DNA of 64,000 bases, taken from contig JAVETN010000002.1 of NCBI GenBank assembly GCA_034006035.1, positions 210,910-274,909 of the forward strand. The letters are read 5' to 3'. Shown here one piece after another: positions 53,311-61,150 of this stretch. The notes beneath the pieces are model-generated. The model did no database searches. It was given only the letters and a program-made list of their open reading frames with translations, and had not been told where the DNA came from. The DNA comes from Desulforegulaceae bacterium. Lineage in GTDB: Bacteria > Desulfobacterota > Desulfobacteria > Desulfobacterales > JACKCP01. A program made the translations under genes and the position numbers. Numbering within the stretch: the first letter of the stretch is position 1; the number at the start of each line of letters is the position of its first letter.

Positions 53311-54426
53311 ATGGAAAAAACCGATCTTATTGCAGAAATAAATTTAAAAAGAATCGGTCAAAATGTAAAAGCACTAAAAACCCTTGCAGGAAAAAACACT
53401 TCTTTAATGGCTGTAGTAAAAGCAAACGGATACGGCCATGGTGCAGTTGAAGTGAGCAAAAAAGCAATTGAAAGCGGAGCTTCTCTTCTTGGAGTTTCAA
53501 GGGCTGAAGAAGCTCTTGAGTTAAGAGAAAACAAAATAAACTCAAGGATCTTAACTCTTGGATATCCCTGCAAAAACATGATTGAAGATGTTTGCAAAAA
53601 CAATATTGATATTTCAATTTATGACTATGAAACTGCAAGGGCTGTTTCAGCCAGAGCAAAGGAAATAAAAACAAAGGTTAAAGTTCATCTTAAAATTGAC
53701 ACAGGAATGGGAAGGGTGGGAATCCCCGGCGATATTAATGAGATTACAAAAGAAGTTAAAAAAATAATAAACCTTGAAAACATTGACCCTATTGGAATTT
53801 TTACCCACTTTTCATCAGCAGATGAAAAAGACCTTGAATATACTTATTTTCAGATGAATAAATTCTATTCACTTTTAAAAAACCTTGAAAAAGACAAAAT
53901 ATTCTTTGAGTTTTTTCATTGTGCAAACAGTGCAGGACTTATTAACATCAAGGAGTCAAGAAAATCCCTTGTAAGACCTGGAATTTCAATTTATGGACTC
54001 TACCCTTCTCCTGAAATAGACAAAAACATAATAAATCTTGTTCCGGCAATGACCTTAAAAGCCAGAATAGTCCAGGTTAAAAAAGTAAAAAAAGGAACCT
54101 ATGTAAGTTATGGCAGAACCTGGAGGGCAAAAAAAGATTCAAAGCTTGCCTCTATTGCCATTGGGTATGCAGATGGATTTTCCAGACTTTTATCATCAAA
54201 AACCCATGTTCTTATAAATGGCAAAAAAGCACCCCTGAGAGGCAAGATCTGCATGGATCTTTGCGTTGCAGATATAAGTGAAATTGAAAATGTAAATCCA
54301 GGCGACTATGCCATAATCTTTACAGACAAGATTATTACTGCAGATTATCATTCAGAAAAACTTGGGACTATTAATTATGAAATAGTATCTTCCCTTACTT
54401 CAAGAGCTAAAAGAGTGTATGTTTAA
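53311..54426 (+). CDS. alr: Alanine racemase
   Basis: 371 residues, PLP fold-type III. The Schiff-base lysine is in MAVVKANGYGHGAVE near residue 36, and the catalytic tyrosine is in GTYVSYGRTWRAK near 265. FHCANSAG and VRPGISIYGLYP (about 210-230) and the C-terminal GKICMDLCVADIS are standard. It supplies D-alanine for peptidoglycan. About 100 nt separate it from minC on the same strand without a terminator, so cell-wall and division-site genes may be linked transcriptionally. Confidence 0.96.
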   Translation: MEKTDLIAEINLKRIGQNVKALKTLAGKNTSLMAVVKANGYGHGAVEVSKKAIESGASLLGVSRAEEALELRENKINSRILTLGYPCKNMIEDVCKNNIDISIYDYETARAVSARAKEIKTKVKVHLKIDTGMGRVGIPGDINEITKEVKKIINLENIDPIGIFTHFSSADEKDLEYTYFQMNKFYSLLKNLEKDKIFFEFFHCANSAGLINIKESRKSLVRPGISIYGLYPSPEIDKNIINLVPAMTLKARIVQVKKVKKGTYVSYGRTWRAKKDSKLASIAIGYADGFSRLLSSKTHVLINGKKAPLRGKICMDLCVADISEIENVNPGDYAIIFTDKIITADYHSEKLGTINYEIVSSLTSRAKRVYV

Positions 54427-54529
54427 CTACACTCATCTTGACACATCAACTCCTTTTTTTTATAAAGTCATGATGCAAAAACTTCTGTTTTTTTAAAATT
54501 TCAGGTAACTTACCGTAAAAGGCTTTAAA

Positions 54530-55213
54530 ATGGCTGAAAAATCAATACTTATCAAAGGGGTCGGTGACGGTTTCCGGCTTGTAATTGATAAAAGTATTTC
54601 AAAAAAAAAATTAAACAAAGAAGTGTATAAAGCTCTTGAACCTTTAAGCCATCTTGTCAAAGGAGCTCATATTTACATTGACTCGGAATTTGACAATTCA
54701 GAAATTTCTCAAGAACTGTTTCCTTTTTTAAAAGATAAATTTTCTGTAGAATCGGTTCAACCTTTCAAAAGTCAGGAAAAAATCAAAGCTGATTTAAAAC
54801 AAAGAATTCGCACAAGGGAAGTTGAAAGGGGATGGAAAAACTCAAAAAGTGATGTTCTCCTGATTACAGGCCGGGTAAGATCCGGCCAGAAAATTGACGC
54901 TTCAAACCACCTTGTGATTTATGGGGATGTAAACCCGGGTGCTGAAATAATTGCAGGCGGAGATATTATAATCCTGGGCTCTTTATTCGGAACAGCCATT
55001 GCCGGTCAAAAACAAAATAACAACTCTGTAATTTTTGCTCTGGATTTCAGACCTTCTCAGATTCAAATTAATGATGTTATAGGAGTGGGAGGAAAGAAAA
55101 AAAAGACCAGCCTGGCTGAAATAGCTTTTTTAAATAATCTAGGAGAACTTGAAATCACCGATTATCTTGAACAAAATCCTTTTTCAAAACTTCCCTGGCC
55201 GGAAGTCAGATAA
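54530..55213 (+). CDS. minC: Septum site-determining protein MinC
   Basis: 227 residues. The N-terminal FtsZ-inhibiting domain (about 1-100) is followed by the beta-helical dimerisation domain with GDVNPGAEIIAGGDIIILGS near 131 and the C-terminal SQIQINDVIGVG. MinC blocks FtsZ ring assembly where MinD recruits it, at the poles. It is 38 nt upstream of the start chosen for minD; with minD and minE it forms the complete Min system. Confidence 0.95.
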   Translation: MAEKSILIKGVGDGFRLVIDKSISKKKLNKEVYKALEPLSHLVKGAHIYIDSEFDNSEISQELFPFLKDKFSVESVQPFKSQEKIKADLKQRIRTREVERGWKNSKSDVLLITGRVRSGQKIDASNHLVIYGDVNPGAEIIAGGDIIILGSLFGTAIAGQKQNNNSVIFALDFRPSQIQINDVIGVGGKKKKTSLAEIAFLNNLGELEITDYLEQNPFSKLPWPEVR

Positions 55214-55251
55214 AACAAAGCTTTATGTCAACCCAAAAAAGAGGTGCAGAT

Positions 55252-56055
55252 TTGAAAGGCAAAGTTATAGTAATTACATCAGGAAAAGGGGGAGTCGGCA
55301 AAACCACTACAACTGCTTCCCTTGGAGCTGCAATTGCTTCTCTTGGAAAAACTGTTGCTGTTGTTGATATGGATATAGGTCTTAGAAACCTCGATGTTGT
55401 AATGGGCCTTGAAAACAGAATAGTTTACAATGTGGTGGATCTTGCTCTTGGAAGATGCCAGGTCAAGCAGGCTGCCATAAGGGATAGAAGAATAAAAGGA
55501 CTTTATCTTATTCCCGCATCCCAGAGTGACAACAAAAATTCTTTAAATACAGATGATATGGCAAGGGTAACCAAAAAATTAAAACAAGAGTTTGATTATA
55601 TTCTCATAGACTGCCCTGCAGGAATAGAACAAGGTTTTGAAAACTCGGTAACAGGAGCTGATGAAGCAGTTGTTGTATGCACTCCCGAGGTTTCAGCAGT
55701 AAGAGATGCTGACAGAATAATCGGACTTTTATATGCCAGATCAATTACTCCCAAACTTATAGTCAACAGAATAGTTCCCCAAATGGTTATAAACGGGGAT
55801 ATGCTCAGCCATAAAGATGTTGAAGACGTGCTTTCTATAGAGCTTATAGGACTTGTTGAAATGGACGACAGAGTAATAGCAGCAACAAATACAGGAAGTT
55901 ATATAACAAACGACAAAACATCAAAGGCCGGACAAGCTTATACAAGAATAGCTCAAAGGATGTTAGGAGACAAAACCATTCCCATAAAAGAGCCGGATTA
56001 TGATCAAAAAGGCATTTGGAGCAAGATAGGCTCAAAACTTGGATTGAAAAAATAA
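55252..56055 (+). CDS. minD: Septum site-determining ATPase MinD
   Basis: About 267 residues from a TTG at 55252, preceded by GAGGTG with 5-nt spacing. This gives the family-like N-terminus MKGKVIVITSGKGGVGKTT. The ATG at 55225 adds nine residues but lacks a Shine-Dalgarno; both starts are possible. The deviant Walker A is SGKGGVGKTT; VVDMDIGLRNLD and LIDCPAGIEQGF are switch motifs. The C-terminal amphipathic helix IWSKIGSKLGLKK is the membrane-targeting sequence. It recruits MinC to the membrane in an ATP-dependent cycle stimulated by MinE. Confidence 0.96.
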   Translation: MKGKVIVITSGKGGVGKTTTTASLGAAIASLGKTVAVVDMDIGLRNLDVVMGLENRIVYNVVDLALGRCQVKQAAIRDRRIKGLYLIPASQSDNKNSLNTDDMARVTKKLKQEFDYILIDCPAGIEQGFENSVTGADEAVVVCTPEVSAVRDADRIIGLLYARSITPKLIVNRIVPQMVINGDMLSHKDVEDVLSIELIGLVEMDDRVIAATNTGSYITNDKTSKAGQAYTRIAQRMLGDKTIPIKEPDYDQKGIWSKIGSKLGLKK

Positions 56056-56082
56056 AATCTTTTTCCCTTAAAGGTGAGAATT

Positions 56083-56355
56083 ATGAAGAACGGATTCTTT
56101 GGTAAATTTTTTGGTAAAACAAAAGAATCATCAAGAGATATTGCCAAAAAAAGACTTCAGTTTGCACTTATTTACGACAAGCTGGAGGTGTCAGATGAAA
56201 TACTTGAAGCACTTCAAAAAGATATAGTTGATGTAATTTCAAAATATTTTGAAATAGACAAAAACTCTTTAAAACTTGATATTAAAAGACAGGATGACTT
56301 ATCTGCCCTGGAACTGAATACTCCTATTCTTTCTGCAAAAAGAAAGAGTAAATAA
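56083..56355 (+). CDS. minE: Cell division topological specificity factor MinE
   Basis: About 90 residues from the ATG at 56083, which has AAAGGTGAG ideally placed; a GTG 9 nt upstream lies inside that site and is unlikely. The N-terminal FFGKFFG amphipathic start and the segment AKKRLQFALIYDKLEVSDEI form the membrane- and MinD-binding part; the C-terminal half is the topological-specificity domain. It drives MinCD oscillation. It is the last gene of minCDE, convergent with the Cys-cluster gene. Confidence 0.93.
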   Translation: MKNGFFGKFFGKTKESSRDIAKKRLQFALIYDKLEVSDEILEALQKDIVDVISKYFEIDKNSLKLDIKRQDDLSALELNTPILSAKRKSK

Positions 56356-56356
56356 T

Positions 56357-57199
56357 TTATAAAAGACTTATAAACTCTGTAATCTCTTTATTTATAAATG
56401 TTTCAGCATCAATAATATCTTTTTTAGTAAAAATTTCAGCTTTTGCTGATTTTAAAATTTCAGCGACTTCTGAACTTTCAAGAACTAAGCTACCCTGCTC
56501 ATTTTCCTTATCACCAAAAAAATAATTAGCAGGGTGATTGTTTTTTGTTTTAAAAGGCCAGTCAAGTTTCAGCTTAAAAATTTTTTCAAGCTTAATTAAA
56601 GCCTCGTCATTCAGTTCATGGGGAAGCAGGTTTGCTCCCCTTTTTTTTTCTATAAGATCAAAAACAGAATTAATCATTTTATCTTCAGTGACTAAAAGAC
56701 CGTATGAGTATGAATCTTCCACTGCACTGCGTAAAACAGCTTTTCTTTTAGCAGAAACATTATAATAGGTGGGACAAAAATAAGATGCACAGGCAAGGCC
56801 TCCATAATAACTAAGACCTCTAAAATCTATTCCTTTGTTTTTTTCTGAAAGAGGGTGTAAAAGGCAACCCGGTTTTTCATAGTTTGAATCCATAAATCCT
56901 GCAAAGGGACAATGATGAAATTTTGGAAAAGGTTTTTTGCCCAGTTTTTCAATTCTTTGTGTTTCTTTTACTCCAAAATTTAAAACACTTTCCATTTCCC
57001 TTTCAACCTTGTCAAAACTTAAGGTTCTTTCAAGGATCACCTCAAAAAAATCTTTAAAAGAATTATAATAAAAATTATAAATTCCACAACATGCTCCGCA
57101 GGAAAGATAATCATTCTGACACAGATAAACCCCACCAGGTACTTTTCTTACATTTTCCGAAGCATTTTCTTCATTTATATCAACCAATTCCAAGCTCAT
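56357..57199 (-). CDS. Uncharacterised Cys-cluster protein (YkgJ-like)
   Basis: 280 residues, function not known. The N-terminal third carries LSCGACCGIYNFYYN (CxxCC, residues 34-38), a pattern seen in YkgJ-type zinc/iron-binding proteins. Further cysteines follow in HHCPFAGF near 96, PGCLLHPLS near 110 and ACASYFCPTYYN near 138. Together these give about eight potential ligands, enough for one or two metal or Fe-S centres. The rest is helical with no membrane segment. Its start overlaps the end of the HD-domain gene by 20 nt, so the two are translationally coupled and probably cooperate. Confidence 0.7.
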   Translation of the reverse strand: MSLELVDINEENASENVRKVPGGVYLCQNDYLSCGACCGIYNFYYNSFKDFFEVILERTLSFDKVEREMESVLNFGVKETQRIEKLGKKPFPKFHHCPFAGFMDSNYEKPGCLLHPLSEKNKGIDFRGLSYYGGLACASYFCPTYYNVSAKRKAVLRSAVEDSYSYGLLVTEDKMINSVFDLIEKKRGANLLPHELNDEALIKLEKIFKLKLDWPFKTKNNHPANYFFGDKENEQGSLVLESSEVAEILKSAKAEIFTKKDIIDAETFINKEITEFISLL

Positions 57200-57935
57200 T
57201 TTTTATCCTGTCAAAAAGAATTGTTCCTATTTCTATGCCTGTATCAATAAATTCAGGACCATATTTTTTTCCTGTGGGAGTTCTAAAAGTTTTCTTGATT
57301 TTTCTAAGGGAATCTATTCCTCTTTTATATCCTCCCATAAATTGAGCAGGACTTATATCAATATGTTCAAGCATGGCCCAAAGCATATGTGAAAAATTAT
57401 CTGGGCCCCATCTAAATTTATCTGAATCATAAAGAGAGCCCGACAATATCAAGGCTTCAAAACTAGGAGGCGGCTCATAAGAAGAACAAAAGGCTTCATG
57501 ATTTGCTATTGAATGAACAATAGAATCTATATTGTTTTTATCAGGGAGAATATTGGCAAGATAAGACCTTGAATAAATAGCCCCTTTTTTAGCATGATCC
57601 TTTTCCTTTCGGCAGATATCGTGCAAAAGGCCTGCTGATTGGGCTATGGACAAATAATGTTCTTCACTTTTATTGCCCCCTGCTCTTTCCATTTCTATGA
57701 CAAAAATAACTCCTGCCTCAATTGCAACTTTTTTAGCATGCCCATATCCATGACCAAAATTGTCTTGAAGGGTTTCAAATAAATCACCCCTGATTTTTCT
57801 TATAAGATCGTTTTGGGCAAAAAAAATTTTAGACCTCTTTAAAAGCTCATTATAATCTTTATAAAAGGCAGGTTCCCTTGATTCATTTACAACTTCAATT
57901 GCTATTTTTTTTATTTCCTCAAGAACTTGCTCCAT
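57180..57935 (-). CDS. HD-domain phosphohydrolase family protein
   Basis: 251 residues. The HD motif series is visible: FGHGYGHAKKVAIEAGV near 78 gives the first His, AGLLHDICRKEKDHAKKGA near 112-130 supplies the HD doublet and a further His, and VHSIANHEAFC near 150 the distal His. It is likely a metal-dependent phosphohydrolase acting on nucleotides or a signalling compound; the substrate is unknown. It is the first gene of an overlapping pair with the Cys-cluster gene. Confidence 0.78.
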   Translation of the reverse strand: MEQVLEEIKKIAIEVVNESREPAFYKDYNELLKRSKIFFAQNDLIRKIRGDLFETLQDNFGHGYGHAKKVAIEAGVIFVIEMERAGGNKSEEHYLSIAQSAGLLHDICRKEKDHAKKGAIYSRSYLANILPDKNNIDSIVHSIANHEAFCSSYEPPPSFEALILSGSLYDSDKFRWGPDNFSHMLWAMLEHIDISPAQFMGGYKRGIDSLRKIKKTFRTPTGKKYGPEFIDTGIEIGTILFDRIKNELGIG

Positions 57936-58023
57936 TAATTACCTGCAGTTTGTATTAGTAGAATTAATTTCAAATTAACATGGCCAGATTTTTGTAACAA
58001 CAAATTTTTTTTTGATTATTACC

Positions 58024-58072
58024 TTGACAGACTCAGGATCATGGGAATATTGTTATGAGCATACGCTCATAA
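58024..58072 (+). promoter_or_regulatory. Promoter and inverted-repeat operator of the ORP-like operon
   Basis: TTGACA at 58024-58029 with TATTGT at 58048-58053 (18-nt spacing) is a good sigma70-like promoter. Immediately after, TTATGAGC and GCTCATAA (58053-58060 and 58065-58072) form 8-bp arms around ATAC, overlapping the -10 end and presumed transcription start. An AAAGGAGGGG Shine-Dalgarno follows. The position suits repression by a dimeric protein, most simply the DUF134 protein encoded next. Confidence 0.7.
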
Positions 58073-58082
58073 AGGAGGGGTA

Positions 58083-58418
58083 ATGGCAAGGCCTGTTAAA
58101 CAAAGAATGGTCAGACAAAAACCAAAATCAAACTACTTTAAGCCAAGGGGAGTTCCTTTAAGGGAACTTGAAGAGAAAATACTTACAATAGATGAAACTG
58201 AGGCAGTCAGGCTTGCTGATTTAAAGGGATTGTCCCATGAGCAATCAGGGAAAAAAATGGAAGTTTCAAGACAGACTTTTGGAAGAATTCTTGCAAGTGC
58301 AAGAAACAAAATTGCCGATGCAATAATTAATGGAAAAGCAATTAATATTGAAGGCGGAAACTTTGAAATCCACCCCAATTTTAAGGGTAAACACAAAAAC
58401 AGGCGTAATCTTGGTTGA
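58083..58418 (+). CDS. DUF134 family DNA-binding regulator
   Basis: 111 residues. It begins MARPVKQRMV, as most DUF134 proteins do, followed by FKPRGVPLRELEEKILTIDE and a sigma70-region-4-like helix-turn-helix (EAVRLADLKGLSHEQSGKKM, then EVSRQTFGRILASARNKIAD, about 40-80). Members sit next to NifX-like and Mrp-like genes in anaerobes and are presumed regulators of those genes. It is the first gene of the six-gene unit running to 61996, behind an inverted-repeat operator that it may bind itself. Confidence 0.9.
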   Translation: MARPVKQRMVRQKPKSNYFKPRGVPLRELEEKILTIDETEAVRLADLKGLSHEQSGKKMEVSRQTFGRILASARNKIADAIINGKAINIEGGNFEIHPNFKGKHKNRRNLG

Positions 58419-58499
58419 ACAAATACAAGCTGATTAAAAACTCAGCTGTTTTTGCTCACCAGTTTAATTTAAATCATCCGAAACTAAGGAGGATGCAAA

Positions 58500-59024
58500 A
58501 TGAAACTAGCAATAGCATCAAACGGAAAAGACTCTTCAGCATTAGTAGACGAACGCTTTGGAAGAGCTGATTATTTTCTTCTTACAAATGAAGAGGGAAC
58601 TTCAATAGAAGAAGTTATTGATAACAATGCTAAAAACAGCGAAACAGGAGCTGGAACCGGAGCTGCAAGCCTTATAGCTGAAAAAGGTGTAAAAATGCTT
58701 TTTGCAGGAAATCTCGGGCCAAAAGCCCAGGCTGTTTTAGATGAAGCAGGAATTTCTTTTATAAGCTTTTCAGGAACTGTGGCCGAAGCAATGGAATTTG
58801 CAAAGCAGGGGAATCTTCCGCCAGCAGGTCCACCTTCTTCACCTGGAACACCAGGCTCAGGAGCAGGCAGAGGAACAGGTCAAGGCCGAGGTCTTGGACA
58901 AGGCGGAGGAATGGGTCAAGGCGGTGGAGGCAGAGGCCGCGGTGGTCGTGGAATGGGCCAGGGCCGTGGAATGGGAAGCTGTGGCCGAAAAGGAACAGGC
59001 AGAAATCAGTCTGGGAGGCTTTAA
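58500..59024 (+). CDS. NifX/NifB-type dinitrogenase cofactor-domain protein with Gly/Arg-rich tail (ORP-like)
   Basis: 174 residues. Residues 1-105 are the NifX/NifB-C fold (KLAIASNGKDSSALVDERFG at the N-terminus, FAGNLGPKAQAVLDEAGI near 62-79). Relatives include the orange protein of Desulfovibrio, which binds a Mo-Cu-S cluster, and NafY/NifX. The last 65 residues are an unusual low-complexity tail of Gly, Arg, Gln and Met with repeats such as GMGQGGG and GQGRGMG and a single Cys (MGSCGRK). Similar Gly/Met tails occur in small proteins of these loci, so this may be a fusion. AAGGAGGATG precedes the ATG. The stop is immediately followed by the ATG of the next gene. Confidence 0.88.
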   Translation: MKLAIASNGKDSSALVDERFGRADYFLLTNEEGTSIEEVIDNNAKNSETGAGTGAASLIAEKGVKMLFAGNLGPKAQAVLDEAGISFISFSGTVAEAMEFAKQGNLPPAGPPSSPGTPGSGAGRGTGQGRGLGQGGGMGQGGGGRGRGGRGMGQGRGMGSCGRKGTGRNQSGRL

Positions 59025-59870
59025 ATGAAAATTTGCGTAGCAAGCGGAAAAGGCGGCACAGGAAAAACAACAATTGCAACGTCTCTTGCGGCCTCATACG
59101 GTAAAAAAATCCAGCTGGCAGACTGTGATGTTGAAGCTCCAAACGCCTCAATTTTTTTTGACGATTCTAATTCCAAGCAAGAGGATATTTATCTTTTTAT
59201 TCCTTCAATTCAGCAGGATAAATGTACAGGCTGCAAGGAATGTGAAAGAGTTTGCAGATACAATGCTCTTGCAGTTGTGCTTAATAAAGTAATGATTTTT
59301 CCAACCCTTTGCCATAGTTGCAAAGGCTGTCTTTATATCTGTCCGGAAAATGCAATTTCCGAGGGCGAAAAAATGCTGGGTTCAATATATTCAAAGCAGA
59401 TAGATAAAAACATTTTTCTTATTTCAGGAGATTTAAAAACCGGAGAAATGGCATCTCCCATGCTTATTGAAAGGGTTCAAAAAAGATTGGATCCTGAAAT
59501 TCATTCAATTATTGATGCTCCACCCGGAACATCCTGCCCTGCAATTGCTGCAATGAAAGACTGTGATTATGTGCTTCTTGTTACAGAGCCCAGTCCCTTT
59601 GGATTAAGTGATTTAAAACTTGCAGTGGAAACAGCAAGGCTTCTTAAAAAACCATGCGGAGTAATCATAAACAAACACGAAAAAGAAATAACAATTATTC
59701 ATGATTATGCAAAAGAAGCAAATCTGCCGATTTTAATGGAAGTTCCTTATTCCAGAGATCTTGCTGTGGACTATTCCAAAGGAAACCTGGTTGTTTCCTC
59801 AAGAAAAGAACTAATGGAAGAGTTTAAAAACACCATTGAAACAATAATTTCTCAAAATTTAGGGGCTTAA
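59025..59870 (+). CDS. Mrp/MinD-like P-loop ATPase with inserted ferredoxin domain (first of pair)
   Basis: 281 residues. The deviant Walker A is SGKGGTGKTT (residues 6-15). A two-cluster ferredoxin insert lies at about 62-105, with CTGCKECERVCR (arginine where proline is usual) and CHSCKGCLYICP. The switch region is IIDAPPGTSCPAIAAM near 164. These MinD-superfamily ATPases accompany ORP in sulfate reducers and may load or transfer metal-sulfur clusters; in Desulfovibrio vulgaris the ORP complex has been linked to cell division. It begins exactly after the preceding stop and is 1 nt from its paralogue. Confidence 0.92.
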   Translation: MKICVASGKGGTGKTTIATSLAASYGKKIQLADCDVEAPNASIFFDDSNSKQEDIYLFIPSIQQDKCTGCKECERVCRYNALAVVLNKVMIFPTLCHSCKGCLYICPENAISEGEKMLGSIYSKQIDKNIFLISGDLKTGEMASPMLIERVQKRLDPEIHSIIDAPPGTSCPAIAAMKDCDYVLLVTEPSPFGLSDLKLAVETARLLKKPCGVIINKHEKEITIIHDYAKEANLPILMEVPYSRDLAVDYSKGNLVVSSRKELMEEFKNTIETIISQNLGA

Positions 59871-59871
59871 A

Positions 59872-60759
59872 ATGAAAGAGCTTGTGATTATAAGCGGCAA
59901 GGGAGGAACAGGTAAAACCTGTGTCAGTGCCTCTTTTGCAAAGCTTTGTACAGATAAAAAAATCCTTATAGATGCAGATGTTGACGCTGCAAACCTTCAC
60001 CTTATAATAGAACCCTCTGACTCAGAAGAAAACTCATATACTTCAGGTGTAAAGGCAAAAATCCACAAAGACAAATGCAGTGAATGCGGACTTTGCATTG
60101 AAAGATGCGAGTTTGATGCAATAAGCGATGACTATATTGTAAACGATCTTGATTGTGAAGGCTGCGGAGTCTGCCATGAATTCTGTCCTGAAAAAGCAGT
60201 GGAGCTTATTCCTGAAGAATCTGGAAAATGGTTTGTTTCAAAAACAGACCTGGGAACAATGGTCCATGCAAGACTCAATATTGGCGGAGAAAACTCGGGC
60301 CTTCTTATAAATCAATTAAGAAAAAGAGCAAAAGAAGAAGCTGAAAAGCAAAATGTTTCCATAATTTTAACTGACGGCCCTCCAGGAACAGGATGCCCTG
60401 CAACCTCAGCACTGACAGGAGCAGATTACAGCCTTATTGTGGCAGAACCAACTCTTTCCGGAATGCACGATATGATAAAGGCAAAAGATCTTTGTGATTT
60501 TCTTAAAGTACCTGTGATGATTATAGTTAATAAATATGATTTAAACCCTGAAATCACAGAGCAGATTAAAGACTATGCAAAAAAATCCAACTCTCTTTTC
60601 ATGGGTAAAATCCCCTTTGATGAAGATTTTCCCAGGGCAATAATGAATAAACAAGCTCCGGTTGAGTATTCCAATGGACCGGGCTCAACAATTTTAAAAG
60701 AAATATTCAAAGATGTAATGGCAATTGTAAACCAGGAAAATCAAGAGGCGAGAAAATGA
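59872..60759 (+). CDS. Mrp/MinD-like P-loop ATPase with inserted ferredoxin domain (second of pair)
   Basis: 295 residues, paralogue of the preceding gene. Walker A SGKGGTGKTC (about 7-16); ferredoxin motifs CSECGLCIERCE and CEGCGVCHEFCP at about 67-106; switch LTDGPPGTGCPATSAL near 165. The two divergent ATPases probably act as a heterodimer, a standing feature of these operons. Here the first cluster motif ends CE and in the partner CR, so both lack the usual proline. The stop overlaps the start of the next gene by 4 nt. Confidence 0.92.
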   Translation: MKELVIISGKGGTGKTCVSASFAKLCTDKKILIDADVDAANLHLIIEPSDSEENSYTSGVKAKIHKDKCSECGLCIERCEFDAISDDYIVNDLDCEGCGVCHEFCPEKAVELIPEESGKWFVSKTDLGTMVHARLNIGGENSGLLINQLRKRAKEEAEKQNVSIILTDGPPGTGCPATSALTGADYSLIVAEPTLSGMHDMIKAKDLCDFLKVPVMIIVNKYDLNPEITEQIKDYAKKSNSLFMGKIPFDEDFPRAIMNKQAPVEYSNGPGSTILKEIFKDVMAIVNQENQEARK

Positions 60760-61139
60760 AAATAGCAATAAGTTCACAAGGCCCCGAGCTTAGATCCCAA
60801 CTGGATGAAAGATTTGGAAGATGCCCCTACTTTCTTTTAATAAATCCTGAATCTCTTGAATTTGAAGTATTAGAAAATTCAGAAGCAGAACAGGGAGCCG
60901 GGGTAAGTGCTGCAAAACTTGTAATTGACGCCGGGGCTGAAGTTGTAATAACAAACAATATAGGACCAAAGGCTTTCAGGGTTTTAAAAGAGGCAGGAGT
61001 TGATATTATTGTCAATGGTGCAGGAAGGGTTATTGACGTTATTCAGCAGTACAAAAACGGGGTTTTTAATTCAGCGGCAAAACCAAATTCCCAGGGACAT
61101 CCAGACAAAAAAAGAGAAGACTGCCTTAATGTTCTATAA
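60756..61139 (+). CDS. NifX/NifB-type dinitrogenase cofactor-domain protein (ORP-like, short form)
   Basis: 127 residues, the core fold without the Gly-rich tail. It begins MKIAISSQGPELRSQLDERF with GRCPYFLL next, and has VVITNNIGPKAFRVLKEAG near 69. Paralogous to the protein at 58500. Candidate role: binding or carrying a metal-sulfur cluster with the ATPase pair. ATG overlaps the upstream stop (ATGA). Confidence 0.9.
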   Translation: MKIAISSQGPELRSQLDERFGRCPYFLLINPESLEFEVLENSEAEQGAGVSAAKLVIDAGAEVVITNNIGPKAFRVLKEAGVDIIVNGAGRVIDVIQQYKNGVFNSAAKPNSQGHPDKKREDCLNVL

Positions 61140-61150
61140 ATTTCAACCTC

